Source: Rhizomucor pusillus (taxonomy: Eukaryota; Mucoromycota; Mucoromycetes; Mucorales; Lichtheimiaceae). From it: a stretch of 64,000 nt of DNA. The notes beneath the pieces were generated by a model. The model worked only from the letters and a program-made list of their open reading frames with translations, was not told the DNA's origin and did not search any database. The stretch's first letter is position 1, and the number at the start of each line of letters is the position of its first letter. The position numbers and the translations under genes are program-made. This document shows positions 10,212 through 21,503 of this stretch, in pieces. Location: the NCBI GenBank assembly GCA_900175165.2, contig FWWN02000236.1, forward strand, positions 49,826 to 113,825. The letters are read 5' to 3'.

Positions 10212-11758
10212 ATGACCTCCTCCCCACGCTACCTTCTTGTCAAAGCCCCTCGTGCAGTGCTTTCCGCTGACGACTCCCAAGTATGCGCTGCCTCTGTCCT
10301 TGTTGATCGCGAGACAGGCAAGATCGTCAAGGTTGCCACAGGAACCGACACGGTCTCGGATATCCGCCAAGATGTAGAGGAGATGCAGCTTAACAACGAT
10401 CAAGTGCTATTTCCTGGATTAGTTGATGCTCACGGTGAGCTATCAATGTATTGTCGTTTTTTTAGATACTTGGAACTAACCTCGGTTGATTGATAGTCCA
10501 CCTTAACGAGCCCGGCCGCACGGATTGGGAAGGTTTCGAGACAGGCACACGTGCGGCTGCAGCAGGAGGTATCTCGACCGTTATTGACATGCCGCTTAAC
10601 GCCATTCCTCCTACGACAACTGTTGAGAACCTGGAGATCAAGCTAGCTGCAGCCGAAAAGCAGTGCCATGTCGATGTTGGATTTTGGGGTGGCGTGATCC
10701 CCGACAATGCAGAGCATTTGCCGGGATTGATGCAGCGAGGCGTCCGTGGCTTTAAGTGCTTTTTAATCGAGAGCGGTGTGGATGAGTTCCCTTGCGTCAA
10801 CGAAGAGCAAGTTCGACTTGCGATGGACAAGATGGTCAACTCCGACAAAGTATTACTGTTTCATGCAGAAATGGAGGACGATCATCACCACGATGATGGA
10901 AAGGACCAATCTCACTTGGATCCTCGCACCTACGCTAGCTTTTTGAACTCGCGCCCTCAGCGCCTGGAAACTAATGCTATTGACATGATCATCCGATTGA
11001 CACGCGAGTACTATCAAAAGGGCAAGCCAGTTAATACACACATTGTCCATCTTTCAGCAGCATCTGCGATTCCGGCCATACGCGCTGCAAAGGCCGAGGG
11101 ATTGCCCTTGACCGTGGAGACATGCTTTCACTATCTCAATTTTTCAGCCGAGGCCATCGAGGATGGTGCAACTCAATACAAGTGCTGCCCTCCAATCCGC
11201 GAGGCAGCTAACCGTGAATTGCTCTGGGAAGCCTTGTTGGATGGCACCATTGACTTTGTCGTCAGCGATCACTCGCCTTGCACAGCCCAGCTCAAGAAGC
11301 TCGAGTCTGGAGACTTTGGACTTGCCTGGGGCGGTATTGCCAGCGTTCAGTTTGGTTTGCCCGTCCTCTGGTCCGAGGGACGCAGCCGTGGTATCAGGTA
11401 CATGTTCCCAACCTGTACATACATAGTTCCTAGACTCCATGCTTACATTAGATGCCTTTTTATTAGTCTTCAAAAACTAGTTAGATGGTTGTGTCAAGTA
11501 CCAGCACAGCGCACAGGTATCTTTGGCAAGAAGGGTAGAATTGCGCAAGGCTTCGATGCCGATCTGTGTATCTGGCGACCGGAGGCTCCCTTTGAGATCA
11601 AGGTCGAGGATATTCAATTCAAAAACAAGGTATCACCTTATGTCGGACACACATTGTACGGCGCAGTTGATCGCACTCTAGTCCGTGGCAAAGTCGTCTT
11701 TGATCGAGACATCGCTGGCCACTTTGCATCTGCACCTGTGGGTCAACATCTTCTCTAG
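10212..11758 (+). CDS. DAL1: Allantoinase
   Basis: This cyclic amidohydrolase opens allantoin to allantoate in purine degradation. Three exons (10212-10434, 10497-11397, 11467-11758) give 471 aa. The metal-binding HxH lies in DAHVHLNEPGRTDWEGF. The carboxylated lysine is in RGFKCFL. Further metal ligands are FHAE and HIVHLS, and the catalytic Asp is in VSDHSPC. The C-terminal strand reads GRIAQGFDADLCIW, as in allantoinases and dihydropyrimidinases; DWEGFETGTRAAAAGG favours allantoinase. Splicing the first intron joins DAH to VHLN, which confirms it. The second splice gives LVRWLCQVPAQRTGIFGKKG. A His/Asp-rich insert (DDHHHDDG) follows the FHAE ligand. Regulation by nitrogen source is known for this gene in yeasts but is not visible here. 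Confidence 0.93.
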
Positions 11759-12226
11759 ACTTTTGCCTTTTTTCTTCTCGCTTACCTTTTTATCCTTAAA
11801 CCATGTAATCTATGATATCCTTCTCATTCGTGCAAATAGAAAAGCATGAGTGAGGGAAAAAGAGAGAACAAAAAGATTGTAATTGTACCATACAAGTAAT
11901 CATCAGTCTGCGAGGCCAATCTGCAGTTGACTGCGCTCTCCTCCCACTAGTAAAGAAGTGTGGTCCGGAGGTTTTAACGGGCATTTCAAAAACAAAGACC
12001 AGGATACTCGCTGTAAAAGCAGTTTTGGACAAGAGTTAGCACTACAGAATGATGATCTGCAAAGGAAGCCGATGGTGACACTGATTTCTATTGATCGCCC
12101 AAGCCGTTTTTGGTAACATGAAACTCGCTAGAGATAATAGCACGATCAAAAATTCAAGTAACGCATTTTGAAAGGCCAGCGGGAGGGACTCCTGTGCAAC
12201 GGCTCTTCCCCTTTGCACACTTGTTG
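11759..12226. other. Intergenic: allantoinase 3' end and GT47 promoter
   Basis: No coding frame with recognisable content was seen. The first part is T-rich 3' UTR-like sequence; the remainder is the leader of the exostosin gene. Confidence 0.5.
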
Positions 12227-13480
12227 ATGGCGGCAGTCTTGAGACTCAACAAGCGATGGATTCTCGTCATTGCTGGTGTCACTGTGCTGGGTCTCGTCTC
12301 CTTTTTCCACCAGTTCCAGCCAGCAGCACCGGCACCGCCGCTGCCTGTGCGCGATGTGCCTTCCTACTGGCCACCACCCGTTGAAGATGCAGTCTGTCGA
12401 CCCAAGATTTATGTCTACGAAGCTCCAGAAACCTTCCAAGTATCGAAATCTATACAGGACGGCAAATGTCACGAATCAAACTACAATTCCGAAATCATTC
12501 TTCATAATCAACTCACCGATCCAAACAGCATCGTGCACAAACTTTATGTCACAAAGAATCCGGACGAGGCCGATTTCTACTTTATACCCTTTTTTGGAAG
12601 CTGCTATCTATATTACTGCTGGTCACAACACAACTGGCGATGGGACGAGCGCTGCGATGTCGATGCTAACTACGTCGATCCAATGATGGATATGGTTATC
12701 CAGCAGTACCCCTACTGGAATAGGACCGAGGGCAGGACCCACATCATGATCCACCCGATGGATCAGACTTTTACCTACTATGCGCACAACGAACGGTTCC
12801 AGCCCGCCATCTTCTTGAAAACAGTCGGCGATAAGCGACGAAAATGGATGCATCGCCATCGGTACCACCGAGATATCGTTATCCCCTCAGCAACCCGCAT
12901 CATACACCATCTCGGTATCGATCCGCTCAAATATTTGAATGCCGATGGTCAGCCAAAGAACGGAAAGCGCGATATTTTCGTCCTGTTTCACGGCTGTTGC
13001 AGCGATGTCCAAGTAGATGCTGAATACTCAAACGGTATCCGGTCCTTGTTTTTCAATCACTTTGCTAAATATCGAGGCTATGAAATTGGAGAAGGTCTCG
13101 CCGATGAGGAGTACGCTGCGAAGCTGGCACGCACAAAGTACGGTCTGAGCCCCATGGGCTGGACTCTGGATACGACGAGAATATGGGAATTTATGGCATT
13201 TGGTGTGGTCCCCGTAGTCGTCGCCGATGGTATTATTGAGCCATTCGAGTTCGATGTGGATTGGGATTCATTCATTGTGCGTGTACGCCGGGATGAAGTC
13301 CATCGACTGGATGAAATCTTGCGCGGTATCGATGACAAGACATATGAATACAAGAGACGTAAACTCTGGGAGCACGGTCGACGGGTCGGTCTCGAAAAGG
13401 ATGCATGGCACTACATTGTACGCGAGTTGTGCCGCATGGAGAATATTAATAAGCCGGAAAACCTGGGTCTTGGTTACTAG
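12227..13480 (+). CDS. Exostosin-family (GT47) glycosyltransferase
   Basis: Type II membrane glycosyltransferase, 417 aa, encoded without introns. A short cytosolic N-terminus (MAAVLRLNKRW) is followed by one membrane anchor (ILVIAGVTVLGLVSFF) and a Pro-rich stem. The exostosin domain begins at RPKIYVYEAPETF and includes NPDEADFYFIPFFGSCY. It ends in the nucleotide-sugar binding region with KYGLSPMGWTLDTTRIWEFMA and GVVPVVVADGI. It should act in the Golgi lumen on wall or glycoprotein glycans. The substrate cannot be read from sequence: animal members make heparan sulfate and plant members wall polymers. Uronic-acid heteropolymers of Mucoromycota walls are one candidate product (inference). 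The frame is open upstream to 12194, but the first ATG is 12227. Confidence 0.88.
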   Translation: MAAVLRLNKRWILVIAGVTVLGLVSFFHQFQPAAPAPPLPVRDVPSYWPPPVEDAVCRPKIYVYEAPETFQVSKSIQDGKCHESNYNSEIILHNQLTDPNSIVHKLYVTKNPDEADFYFIPFFGSCYLYYCWSQHNWRWDERCDVDANYVDPMMDMVIQQYPYWNRTEGRTHIMIHPMDQTFTYYAHNERFQPAIFLKTVGDKRRKWMHRHRYHRDIVIPSATRIIHHLGIDPLKYLNADGQPKNGKRDIFVLFHGCCSDVQVDAEYSNGIRSLFFNHFAKYRGYEIGEGLADEEYAAKLARTKYGLSPMGWTLDTTRIWEFMAFGVVPVVVADGIIEPFEFDVDWDSFIVRVRRDEVHRLDEILRGIDDKTYEYKRRKLWEHGRRVGLEKDAWHYIVRELCRMENINKPENLGLGY

Positions 13481-13763
13481 ACAAAGTATTCTCTGTTATT
13501 GTTCATTCTGTTCGTATGTATACATTCATTTCCTTCTTGTACTAAAAGTAAAAAGATCACTGCCTTTTGCAAATATAATTATGTATACTTTGTTATCAAA
13601 TGTTGATAATTTTACTGCAAAAATTTTCGTTCTTTAGAGCGCTGCGATGTTGCAGTAGCACATGTGTTTTGGATACAACGATGCAGAGGGGATACGGGGA
13701 ATTGACTGGGAATGTAGGAAGATAATGTACATGATTATTAATTAACTGCTGCTGGTTCCGGAA

Positions 13764-14261
13764 CTAGTGCGATCCAGCATCGCGGCCACGGAGGCCTGCC
13801 GTTGCCAGGCATTGGTTAACCACTTCAAGTAGATGCTTGTTCTCCAAGGCAGCTGCAACACGTTCCTTATCGTTGAGCTGCTTATTGACAGCATTTTCTG
13901 ATTGGTGTGTACCCTTGCGTACTCTGATATCAACCTTGAAACGCTCCGGCAAGCTGCGCAAGAGTCGTACCCGAATACACAATCCAATCAATGTCGCCAT
14001 GGAGCAGTGAGGAATGGTCGGTGTGAATTCTACCAGGATGTGGTTGTTGTCGTTATCAACGGTAATGTGTTCCAACTGGGTGACATTAAGCTGTTCCAAC
14101 GTCAATGGATGCTCTGGATCGGAAATGGAGCGAAGCAATTCGTACACTTCTTCTGCATCGATGGGATCAAGAACATCATCGTCAAAATCAGAATCCGTTT
14201 CCACACGGAGAGTGGTGTGAGTAGGTTCGTAAATAATGGGGTTTGCATTCAAAAGCGCCAT
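13764..14261 (-). CDS. CIA2: CIA2 (MIP18/FAM96) cytosolic Fe-S assembly factor
   Basis: Targeting factor of the cytosolic iron-sulfur assembly complex (with Cia1 and Mms19), which delivers clusters to nuclear and cytosolic apoproteins. The 165-aa intronless gene starts [13 protein letters not shown]; the frame is open further upstream but has no earlier ATG. An acidic N-terminal segment ([24 protein letters not shown]) leads into the DUF59 domain: [13 protein letters not shown], then [17 protein letters not shown] with the conserved reactive Cys, then [22 protein letters not shown]. The C-terminal end differs slightly from the yeast and human proteins. All diagnostic motifs are present. Confidence 0.93.
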   Translation of the reverse strand: MALLNANPIIYEPTHTTLRVETDSDFDDDVLDPIDAEEVYELLRSISDPEHPLTLEQLNVTQLEHITVDNDNNHILVEFTPTIPHCSMATLIGLCIRVRLLRSLPERFKVDIRVRKGTHQSENAVNKQLNDKERVAAALENKHLLEVVNQCLATAGLRGRDAGSH

Positions 14262-14760
14262 GACAGATAAAAGCTCTGTGTGCACAAGAAATGAAAAGAG
14301 ATGATGGAAAGATATCCGTCAAATGGACCCGGAGATACAATGTTGAAACAACCAATCAGAAAGCACGTTGGAGGACTGATGGTTAATCCATCCGAGTATC
14401 AAAGGGCATTCGCAAAGCTTTTTCCTTTTAGCGTTGCTTAGAGCATATATCTAAGGACGTTTTGAACTGTTTGATCTTGTAGACCTGTAGTATTTTAAAT
14501 ACTATCAATTCATATTTTTGGGAATCGACTTGTCTTTTAAATCCTCCTTAAGATGCTAATGACAAATTCACTGTTGAAAGGCTGAGATAAATAACGGCCT
14601 GTATCGTCATCTCTTTTTGCTCGCTCCCGAACTACTGGTATGATACCTCGAAAAATGCTTTGGTGGAGATGGAGCCTTATTGAATCTCGATATCTCAAAA
14701 TATTCGAAAACAGCGCCTGCCACGAGGAGTTCTGGTTTTGCATTGCAATTCCCTTGATCC
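14262..14760. other. Intergenic: CIA2 promoter side
   Basis: CIA2 reads away to the left and the unresolved locus begins around 14760. The spacer is AT-rich. Short frames on both strands lack coding character. Confidence 0.4.
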
Positions 14761-14762
14761 GC

Positions 14763-15410
14763 ATATGTCACCAGGTTTCTCCCGCCAAAGTTATCGAATC
14801 CTTACTGCCGTGGGCAGCGTTTGATGAAATCTCTGTGCGTGCTCGGCTCGAGTTCTCGATTTTGGGTAGTCGACCCTCCTGCCTCCCTGAGACCACCCGG
14901 AGACATCGATAATGAGGATTTGATGCCTCGAGGATTGCGTGAAGAGGCTGAAGAGGAACAGACAGCCACGTAAGTCAACATCAAAGACAGATGTCGAATG
15001 AACGAGCAGAAAGAGCTTATGAAAACTCATCCAGTTTGGGAATCTGTTTCTGGAACATCGCTGGCCGATCCTACGCGACCTTTTGGATAAGCCTTTGACC
15101 TTCAGTCCTGGCAATTATCACGAAGCTTTCACCCCTATTGACATCCTTGCTGGCGGGACTAGACAAAAAATATCGTGTGTCCCGGGGCAAAGCCTTCATC
15201 CAGCACGAAGAGAAACTGGTATGGAAGAAGCAAGGCTGGAGCACAAAACAGGAACTAGCTACCATGAAGAGCAATTCCTGCGAGAAAAGAATCGCCTGCT
15301 CGCATTGGCAACGCGCCCACGTTGCATATCATAGACGACCCATCAGCGCAACAACAGGGCTGCAACAAGAGGAACCTGTGTTCCTCAAAATGATGGAAGA
15401 GAACCTGTAA
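14763..15410 (+). other. Unresolved coding-like locus
   Basis: Several protein-like frames lie on the plus strand but do not join into one gene by eye. One reads WVVDPPASLRPPGDIDNEDL and ends at a good GTAAGT donor near 14970. Another, about 15050-15330, reads LEHRWPILRDLLDKPLTFSP and later EEQFLREKNRLLALATR. A third ends at 15410 with LDKKYRVSRGKAFIQHEEKL. I tried standard GT-AG and GC-AG junctions without a consistent model. It may be a small multi-exon gene, a decayed one, or one with an assembly indel. I do not recognise a domain. Confidence 0.35.
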
Positions 15411-15972
15411 CCTGTTCTTTTCTCATTGTTTTCAAAAAATTATAATAATATTCTTTGTATCAACAATTAAGCGCATCCTTTTCGCCATGAAAAAGTGTTG
15501 TCAATTGCTATTATCGACGCAGGATATGTTTTCCAATCTTTCTTCATGTAGTGTATCTGACAAGAGGGACGGACAGACCAAATTAACGAGACCCAAATAA
15601 TAAGTGTTCTCTATTCACATTTAGAGAAGCGTGACCGTATGCATAGTTAGATATAAATACTATAAGACGCGCTAGTGTACATGAGCCTGAAGCGATAGCA
15701 TGGAAAAGTAGTTGGAATCGCTGATTTGAAATGAGGATATGGACTATATTAATAATCAACAGGGCGGTGATTGCATAAATGACGGGAAGAGCTTATTATC
15801 GGACTATGCATTGCTAAATGTCAAGTTTAGAAACCTGACGCGTCAGCAACCATCAAATATAGCAACTTTGTCAACGTCAGCTTTTTACAGTTTGGATGTT
15901 TGACGCGAGTTATAAAAGCTTAAAATCCATGGACTTGAATAGCAATTACTCAGATATTTGGCTTGACAGAAA
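15411..15972. other. Intergenic with TATA box for the aldo-keto reductase
   Basis: No gene was seen. TATAAAA at 15911-15917 lies about 56 bp upstream of the aldo-keto reductase ATG at 15973. Confidence 0.5.
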
Positions 15973-17306
15973 ATGGCTCTTGGTAGAACTGCAAAGCTGT
16001 AAGCTGGGACATCGGACGATAATGTGTCCCAAACCCTGCTGATCAAATTATTCTTTTAAGCAACACTGGCGCTGAAATCCCGCTCCTTGGCATTGGCACA
16101 TATCTAAGCAAAGAAAACGATGCCTACAAAGCAGTCTTGGCAGCTCTCAAGGCGGGGCAAGTGCTATATACTGACAATATCCACCTGCACAGTTGTTTAA
16201 TCGAGCCCTTGCAGATATCGACACATTGACACCGCGTATGCCTGTAAGCACAATTGTCTGCGTAGAGAATCAGTCTAACTCACACCATTTATCCTCACAG
16301 ACCAGAATGAAAAGGAGGTTGGTCAGGCTATTCGAGACAGCGGCGTGCCTCGGGAAGAAATCTTTGTCACCACCAAGCTTTGGAACACATTCCATCGACC
16401 AGAACTGGTTGCCAAAGGAGTGCAAGAGTCTCTAGACAATCTCAACATTGGATACATCGACCTTCTTCTCATGCACTGGTCGGTCGCTTTCCAACCATCA
16501 TCGGATATTATTCCTAAAGGCGATGATGGCGAGCCGGTAGTTGATACTTCTGTTGATTTCACCGAAACGTACGCGGTAAGCAGCTGCCACTATACTAGAA
16601 AGCTCCAATCTAGTTTATGCTGATGGTCTCCCGCATCGAACATCAGGCCATGGAAAAGCTCGTTGGTGATAAAGTCCGTGCTATCGGTGTCAGCAATTTT
16701 GGTCTCAAGAATCTTGACAAATTGCTCAAAACCGCAAAGATTGTCCCGGCTGTGAATCAGGTAATGTATGCAAACTGTTATCATCTCTGTCTCTTTCGAG
16801 AATTGGACTGAACTCTTTTCTCCCTAAAAGGTTGAGGCACATCCACATTTTCCTCAATATGAGTTGTTGAACTATTGCAACAAGCATAATATTCACCGTA
16901 AGTAACTACACCGTATTGTTACTGTCTTGTAGCCAGATTCTCAAGCATTATTGGTATAGTAACTGCGTGGGGTCCTCTCGGACTGGCTGGTGCTCCCTTG
17001 GTAAAAGACGACAAAGTGGTAAGTAACTGCAAAAAGCATGGATTTTAGCTTTGTATTTAAAGTTGATTGCTCTTGCAGGTCGAGATCGCAAACAAGTACA
17101 ACAAGACTCCTGCTCAGGTCCTACTTTCCTGGGGTATCCAAAGAGGAACGTCGGTCATCCCGAAGTCGGTTACAGAATCTCGCATCATTGAAAACTTTCA
17201 GGATTTCATCCTTGAAGATGAGGATAAGAAGACTTTGGATACTCTCAAATCGAACCCTGAACGTCTGATTTACCCATGGAAAAAGATTCCTGGACTCTAT
17301 GATTAA
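15973..17306 (+). CDS. Aldo-keto reductase (glycerol dehydrogenase/Gcy1-like)
   Basis: NADPH-dependent aldo-keto reductase. The spliced protein opens [23 protein letters not shown]. The catalytic tetrad is complete: Asp in RHIDTAY, Tyr in YQNEKEVG, Lys in VTTKLW and His in LMHWS. Further motifs are [26 protein letters not shown] and the cofactor-binding VIPKS near the C-terminus, ending KKIPGLYD. There are about eight exons. The intron at 16157-16214 must use a GC donor (GG|GCAAGT) to join KAG to YRHIDTAY. The substrate is not determined by sequence; closest family features fit glycerol/D-glyceraldehyde-type reductases. A TATA box lies 56 bp upstream of the start. Confidence 0.9.
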
Positions 17307-17714
17307 AGTCTTTTGAAAATAAACATCGCAATATAGAAACTGCTCTCGAATTTTTTCAAGGCTAAACGATATGCAAATCAACGTTTGTTAGGGGCAAAAA
17401 TTCGAACTGATAGGACAAAAAGTGAGGAACATCAATAGATTGGGGAGGGGGAGCATTCGCAACGAAGAGAGGTAGAGGGAAAGCTAAAAGACATGGATAG
17501 ATAGATACTGATGGAACAAAAATGATACAGATATGAGGGAAGAGGGTGGGGAACAAGGAAGACACTTTGATAACAATGGGACAAATCAGAGGTAAAAAGA
17601 AAAGAAAGGAAAAGATACTAAAGCGATACAAACAATAAAGACATAGACTGCAATAAAAGGAGACAATGTAGTAGAGTTCGTCGATCGTAAACGAGAAAAG
17701 GGTAAGGGGAGCCG
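17307..17714. other. Convergent 3' region
   Basis: Purine-rich on the plus strand (GGGA/AAAG tracts). It lies between the 3' ends of the aldo-keto reductase and the RRM protein. No gene was seen. Confidence 0.5.
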
Positions 17715-19371
17715 TTACTGAGCGTACACCTGGTTCAAATGCCAAGCAGCGGTGCTGGTTGCCTTCTTGTCCAGCAAAGAGCGCGCTGCAAGAAGCGACT
17801 CTTCGCTAGGTATGGCGCCGTTCAGCGGGTTGCCCACGACAGACTCGAGCTGGGACAGCGGTACGTGAGGAGACGAAACGCTGGCAAGCTTTGCATGAGG
17901 CGAAAGAGTGTATCCGATGCTGCTCTCACGTGCTGCTGGTTGTTGTAGGGCGATTGCTGGAGGGAGCATACTGTACGACATGGCATGTTGGTTAGCGAGC
18001 GATGGTGTTTGATACATCGGTGATCTATATGGACGATTAGCACGCCAAATAATTTCTAACATAGTATACCAAGTGTGATGTACCTGGGCAAGTTGCTAAG
18101 CGCAGGCAACGCAGGTGGAGGCAGCTGATGGACAGCTGACAACAATGCCTGCTGTTGTTGCTGTTGTTGTTGCTGAAGCAGACGGTCATTTTGCGAGCGT
18201 CCCCAAGATAGTCGTACACGAGAACTTCCAATCTGAAAGCCATTCATTTGTTGAATAGCCATCTCTGCTGATTGCCGTGTAGCGAATTGAACAAATCCAC
18301 AGCCCTTTCCGGGAGGTATTTTTACTTGGGTAACTTCGCCGAATGGACTGAAGTAATGCCGCAGCTCGTCTTCACGGATAGGCGAGGATAATCCACCGAC
18401 AAACACCGTCGTATTCGTAGGGTCGACAAAGTTGATAGGCGATTGCAGCGGCGACTTTGTAGGTGGAGATGCTACGCTGGAATGCATGCGGCTCTTGGGA
18501 GTCGCAACTGATACACGGATAGGGCGCGAACCGAAGCAGAATCCTTGCATTTCTACAAGTGCTCGCTGCTGGTCATTGATGTCCGTGAAACGGACAAAGC
18601 CGTAGCCGCGAGTAAGTCCGGTGCGAGGATCGGTCATGATTTTTGCTGATTTACAGGAGCGATAGCGTGTCTGGAATACAGTCTTTACAGGTGATTCGAG
18701 ATATTAGTAATCTTACGCAATATCTGTGAACGTTAAATCGATTATAATACCAGAAGGCTGAGCTCTGTAATATCAGGACCAAGATCCCCAACAAATATCG
18801 AGTACTCTGGTTGCCTATCTTCCCTGTAGTTAAATGTGTTAGTGAGAGGGGAATTCACGCAACGGCAATCAGTTGATAAATGGGCACATACCGTCTGTCG
18901 ATAAGACCTCCACCAGAAGCCCAGTTGAGCTTGAAGAGTTTGTGTGTGTTTGGTATGAGCGTACCATTAAAAGTCGTTAAAGCCCTCTGAGCATTAGCGG
19001 CCGAGCCAAAGTCAACAAACGCATAGCCTGCGCTCGCGCTACAAGGAAATAAATTTTTGTCAGGAACCAAAAACCTTATTTACATGCAATATTAGAGTGT
19101 TTTTACCCAGTGACTTTGTCTCGAATGACTTTGACCATGACTTTCTCGTTCAAATTGAACCAAAGCTGTCGAAGGTAGTGCTCATCCATCCATGGCTCCA
19201 GTTCACCCATCCTAACAACGCATGGACCTGTTGAGCTGACTAAATACCGTAAAGGACCGTAAAAGTGTTACACTACCACAACGTCGTTTTCTGTACTTCA
19301 GGGAACATTAATGAAGTAGAAGACGATGCTGATGGAATGGTTTGCTGAACCAGATCGAACGGGAATGCCAT
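17715..19371 (-). CDS. Three-RRM RNA-binding protein (Nam8/Csx1/TIA-1-like)
   Basis: RNA-binding protein of the Nam8/Ngr1/Csx1 group, with roles in U1 snRNP splicing or mRNA stability. The start at 19371 (MAFPFDLVQQ) is supported because its first intron joins KTTLW to MGELEPWMDEHYLRQLW, the canonical RRM1 opening. Later exons give SAGYAFVDFG (RRM1 RNP1), EYSIFVGDLGPDI (RRM2 RNP2), TRGYGFVRF (RRM2 RNP1), TTVFVGGLSSPI and KGCGFVQF (RRM3). A polyglutamine run of about nine residues (18151-18177) and a hydrophobic, low-complexity C-terminal tail follow. The order and spacing of three RRMs match the family; orthology to one named yeast gene is not certain. Confidence 0.9.
18151..18177 (-). repeat. 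Trinucleotide repeat encoding polyglutamine
   Basis: A GTT/GCT (CAA/CAG on the coding strand) run lies inside the three-RRM gene and encodes about nine consecutive Gln. It is a likely length-variable site. Confidence 0.8.
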
Positions 19372-20017
19372 GGCAGTAACGGAACAAAGTTCAGCAACCA
19401 AACAGACGGTTGAAAAGTTTGCGAAACAAAAAAGTTGACAAGATTTCTGGGTTTCAATAACTTCAGGGCGCGCGTTGTGTGCCCTTGTAGTGGCAAACGC
19501 GACAAAAAGCGCACATATTATCATCGACCAATCCGAGATTCGGCGCAAGATTAGCTGCAGTTCGTGAAAGGATCTAGCTATGGAATATCTGTAGCTACAT
19601 CCACCAGAAACAACCAGATCTCTTTAGGAAGGCGATCGAAAATCGATGCGGACAAAGTGACGAGCTTCAAGTGACGTTATTTCAACTTCTCGAATTTTCT
19701 CCTACCAATATTTCCGATTCACAAAGGAAAATGATGTAGTAGTCCTTTGTAGTCGAGAGCAAAATCAGCCACTTGGAACTAACATGCATACACCCAAATT
19801 TTATATGGCCGTGAGCTATTCTACATTGAATTGGCAACCTGCCTAGAGATAAAATTTGCCGAAAAAACTGAATGTACAATACTGAATTATTTCTTGCTCC
19901 TTTGATTTTATTATTATTATTTACCAACGACAATAATGCACTATGTCAAGCTAGACCTGCTTCCAACATTGCCTGGTGATATTTATAAGCGAAAAGAAAG
20001 AATAGCAACGAAGATCG
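19372..20017. other. Intergenic: RRM-gene promoter and LSC1 3' side
   Basis: No supported gene. The right half is AT-rich and UTR-like for the succinyl-CoA ligase gene, which ends at 20018. The left half is the promoter of the RRM gene. Confidence 0.45.
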
Positions 20018-21386
20018 TCAGTGTCTACTTGCCTTTTTGAGCTCTATACCCAGCCTGGCAGGAGAGGGAGTAACAATGACTCCAGCTTTCTGCAATGCAT
20101 CGATCTTATCCTGGGCACCACCTTGGCCCCCGCTGCAATGAAAATGCATTCGATATCCGTCTCACACTTGATGTCATACATTTTTGCAGATATTTCTTTT
20201 ACCTTACAATTGCACCAGCGTGACCTAGGAACAATGAACCCGTGAGCATAAGCAGCAAAGTTTTTTACGATAAAGAACTCTTACCCATTCTGCGGCCAGG
20301 CGGTGCTGTCAATCCAGCAATGAAAGAAACGACCGGTTTTGGCTGGTTTCTAGACATATTATATTGCTTCAAGAACTCGGCAGCTTCTTCCTCTGCACTG
20401 CCGCCGATTTCTCCAATCATTACAATCCCTATTTTGACATGAGGAAACGTACAGTGTAGACTGCATTGTATCTGTATCATGGGATATTGGTACCTTTAGT
20501 CTCATCATCCTCCAGAAATACCTTTAGGCAATCGATAAAGTTGGTGCCATTCAAGGGGTCACCACCTATACCGACGCACAGGGTCTGACCCAAGCCGACT
20601 TCGGTTGTCTGGTTCACAGCCTCGTATGTCAAGGTACCAGATCGGGAAACTATACCAACTTTACCGCGCTTGTGGATATGACCAGGCATAATGCCGATTT
20701 TGCATTGCCCAGGAGCGATGATGCCGGGACAGTTGGGACCCACCAGACGCGATTTCGATTGGGATATCAAAGCTTGCTTTACGCGCACCATATCATGCTG
20801 CGGGATGCCTTCTGTGATTGCCACAATAAGCGGTACTTCATTTTCTACGGCTTCCATGATAGCTGCCGCCGCGCCTGGAGGTGGGACATAGATCACAGAC
20901 GCGTCTGGTTGCGTTTGCTCCACAGCCTATCCACGCGCGAAATACCGTTGGTACAGGAATGTACTTTAGCGATATATCTTGATATCCATTTCTTTTACCT
21001 CGCGTACGCTGCCAAAGACCGGAAGGCCCAAATGTGTCTGACCAGCCTTTTTCGGAGATACACCGCCAACCATGCGTGTACCATACTCAATAGCTTGCTC
21101 CGAATGGAACGTTCCCTTCAACGCAGTCTGTATTATTGACTGGAAAGAGCCGGTGCAAATCCATAACACTTTTGAACGTGCCTGTTTCCCAGTGAAACCT
21201 TGGCATATCACCTTGGTGTTCTTGTTGATTTTGAGATTTTTGACCGTAGACTCGTAACCAGCGGTGCTCAGCAGACGGCGACCCGCGGTTGCTGACACTT
21301 TCAATTCAACATTCCTGAAATGACTCTACCAGCTTAGCAAGCCTACCCAAAGTGGCAGAACGAGAGAGTGTGTTAAAAAGAGTCAT
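20018..21386 (-). CDS. LSC1: Succinyl-CoA ligase alpha subunit, mitochondrial
   Basis: TCA-cycle enzyme subunit that makes ATP/GTP from succinyl-CoA in the matrix. The start at 21386 ([13 protein letters not shown]) gives a basic presequence, and the first intron joins it to [17 protein letters not shown]. Conserved blocks are [84 protein letters not shown], and PPGRRMGHAG with the phosphorylated His. It ends [10 protein letters not shown]. The GKQ-GTF junction needs a GC-AG intron (21116-21181, 66 nt). This intron is free of stops in frame, so retention would add 22 residues. The gene is divergent from the coiled-coil gene, 117 bp apart. Confidence 0.95.
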
Positions 21387-21503
21387 AGAGAATAATAAAG
21401 AAAAAGCAGAGAGAGGGAGAGAAAACGCAAGCAGGTTGCGGCGGAGAGAAACTGTCCTGCTGACAGCAGGCTCTCTTGCTTTTTGCCCCATTTTTCATGC
21501 GCG

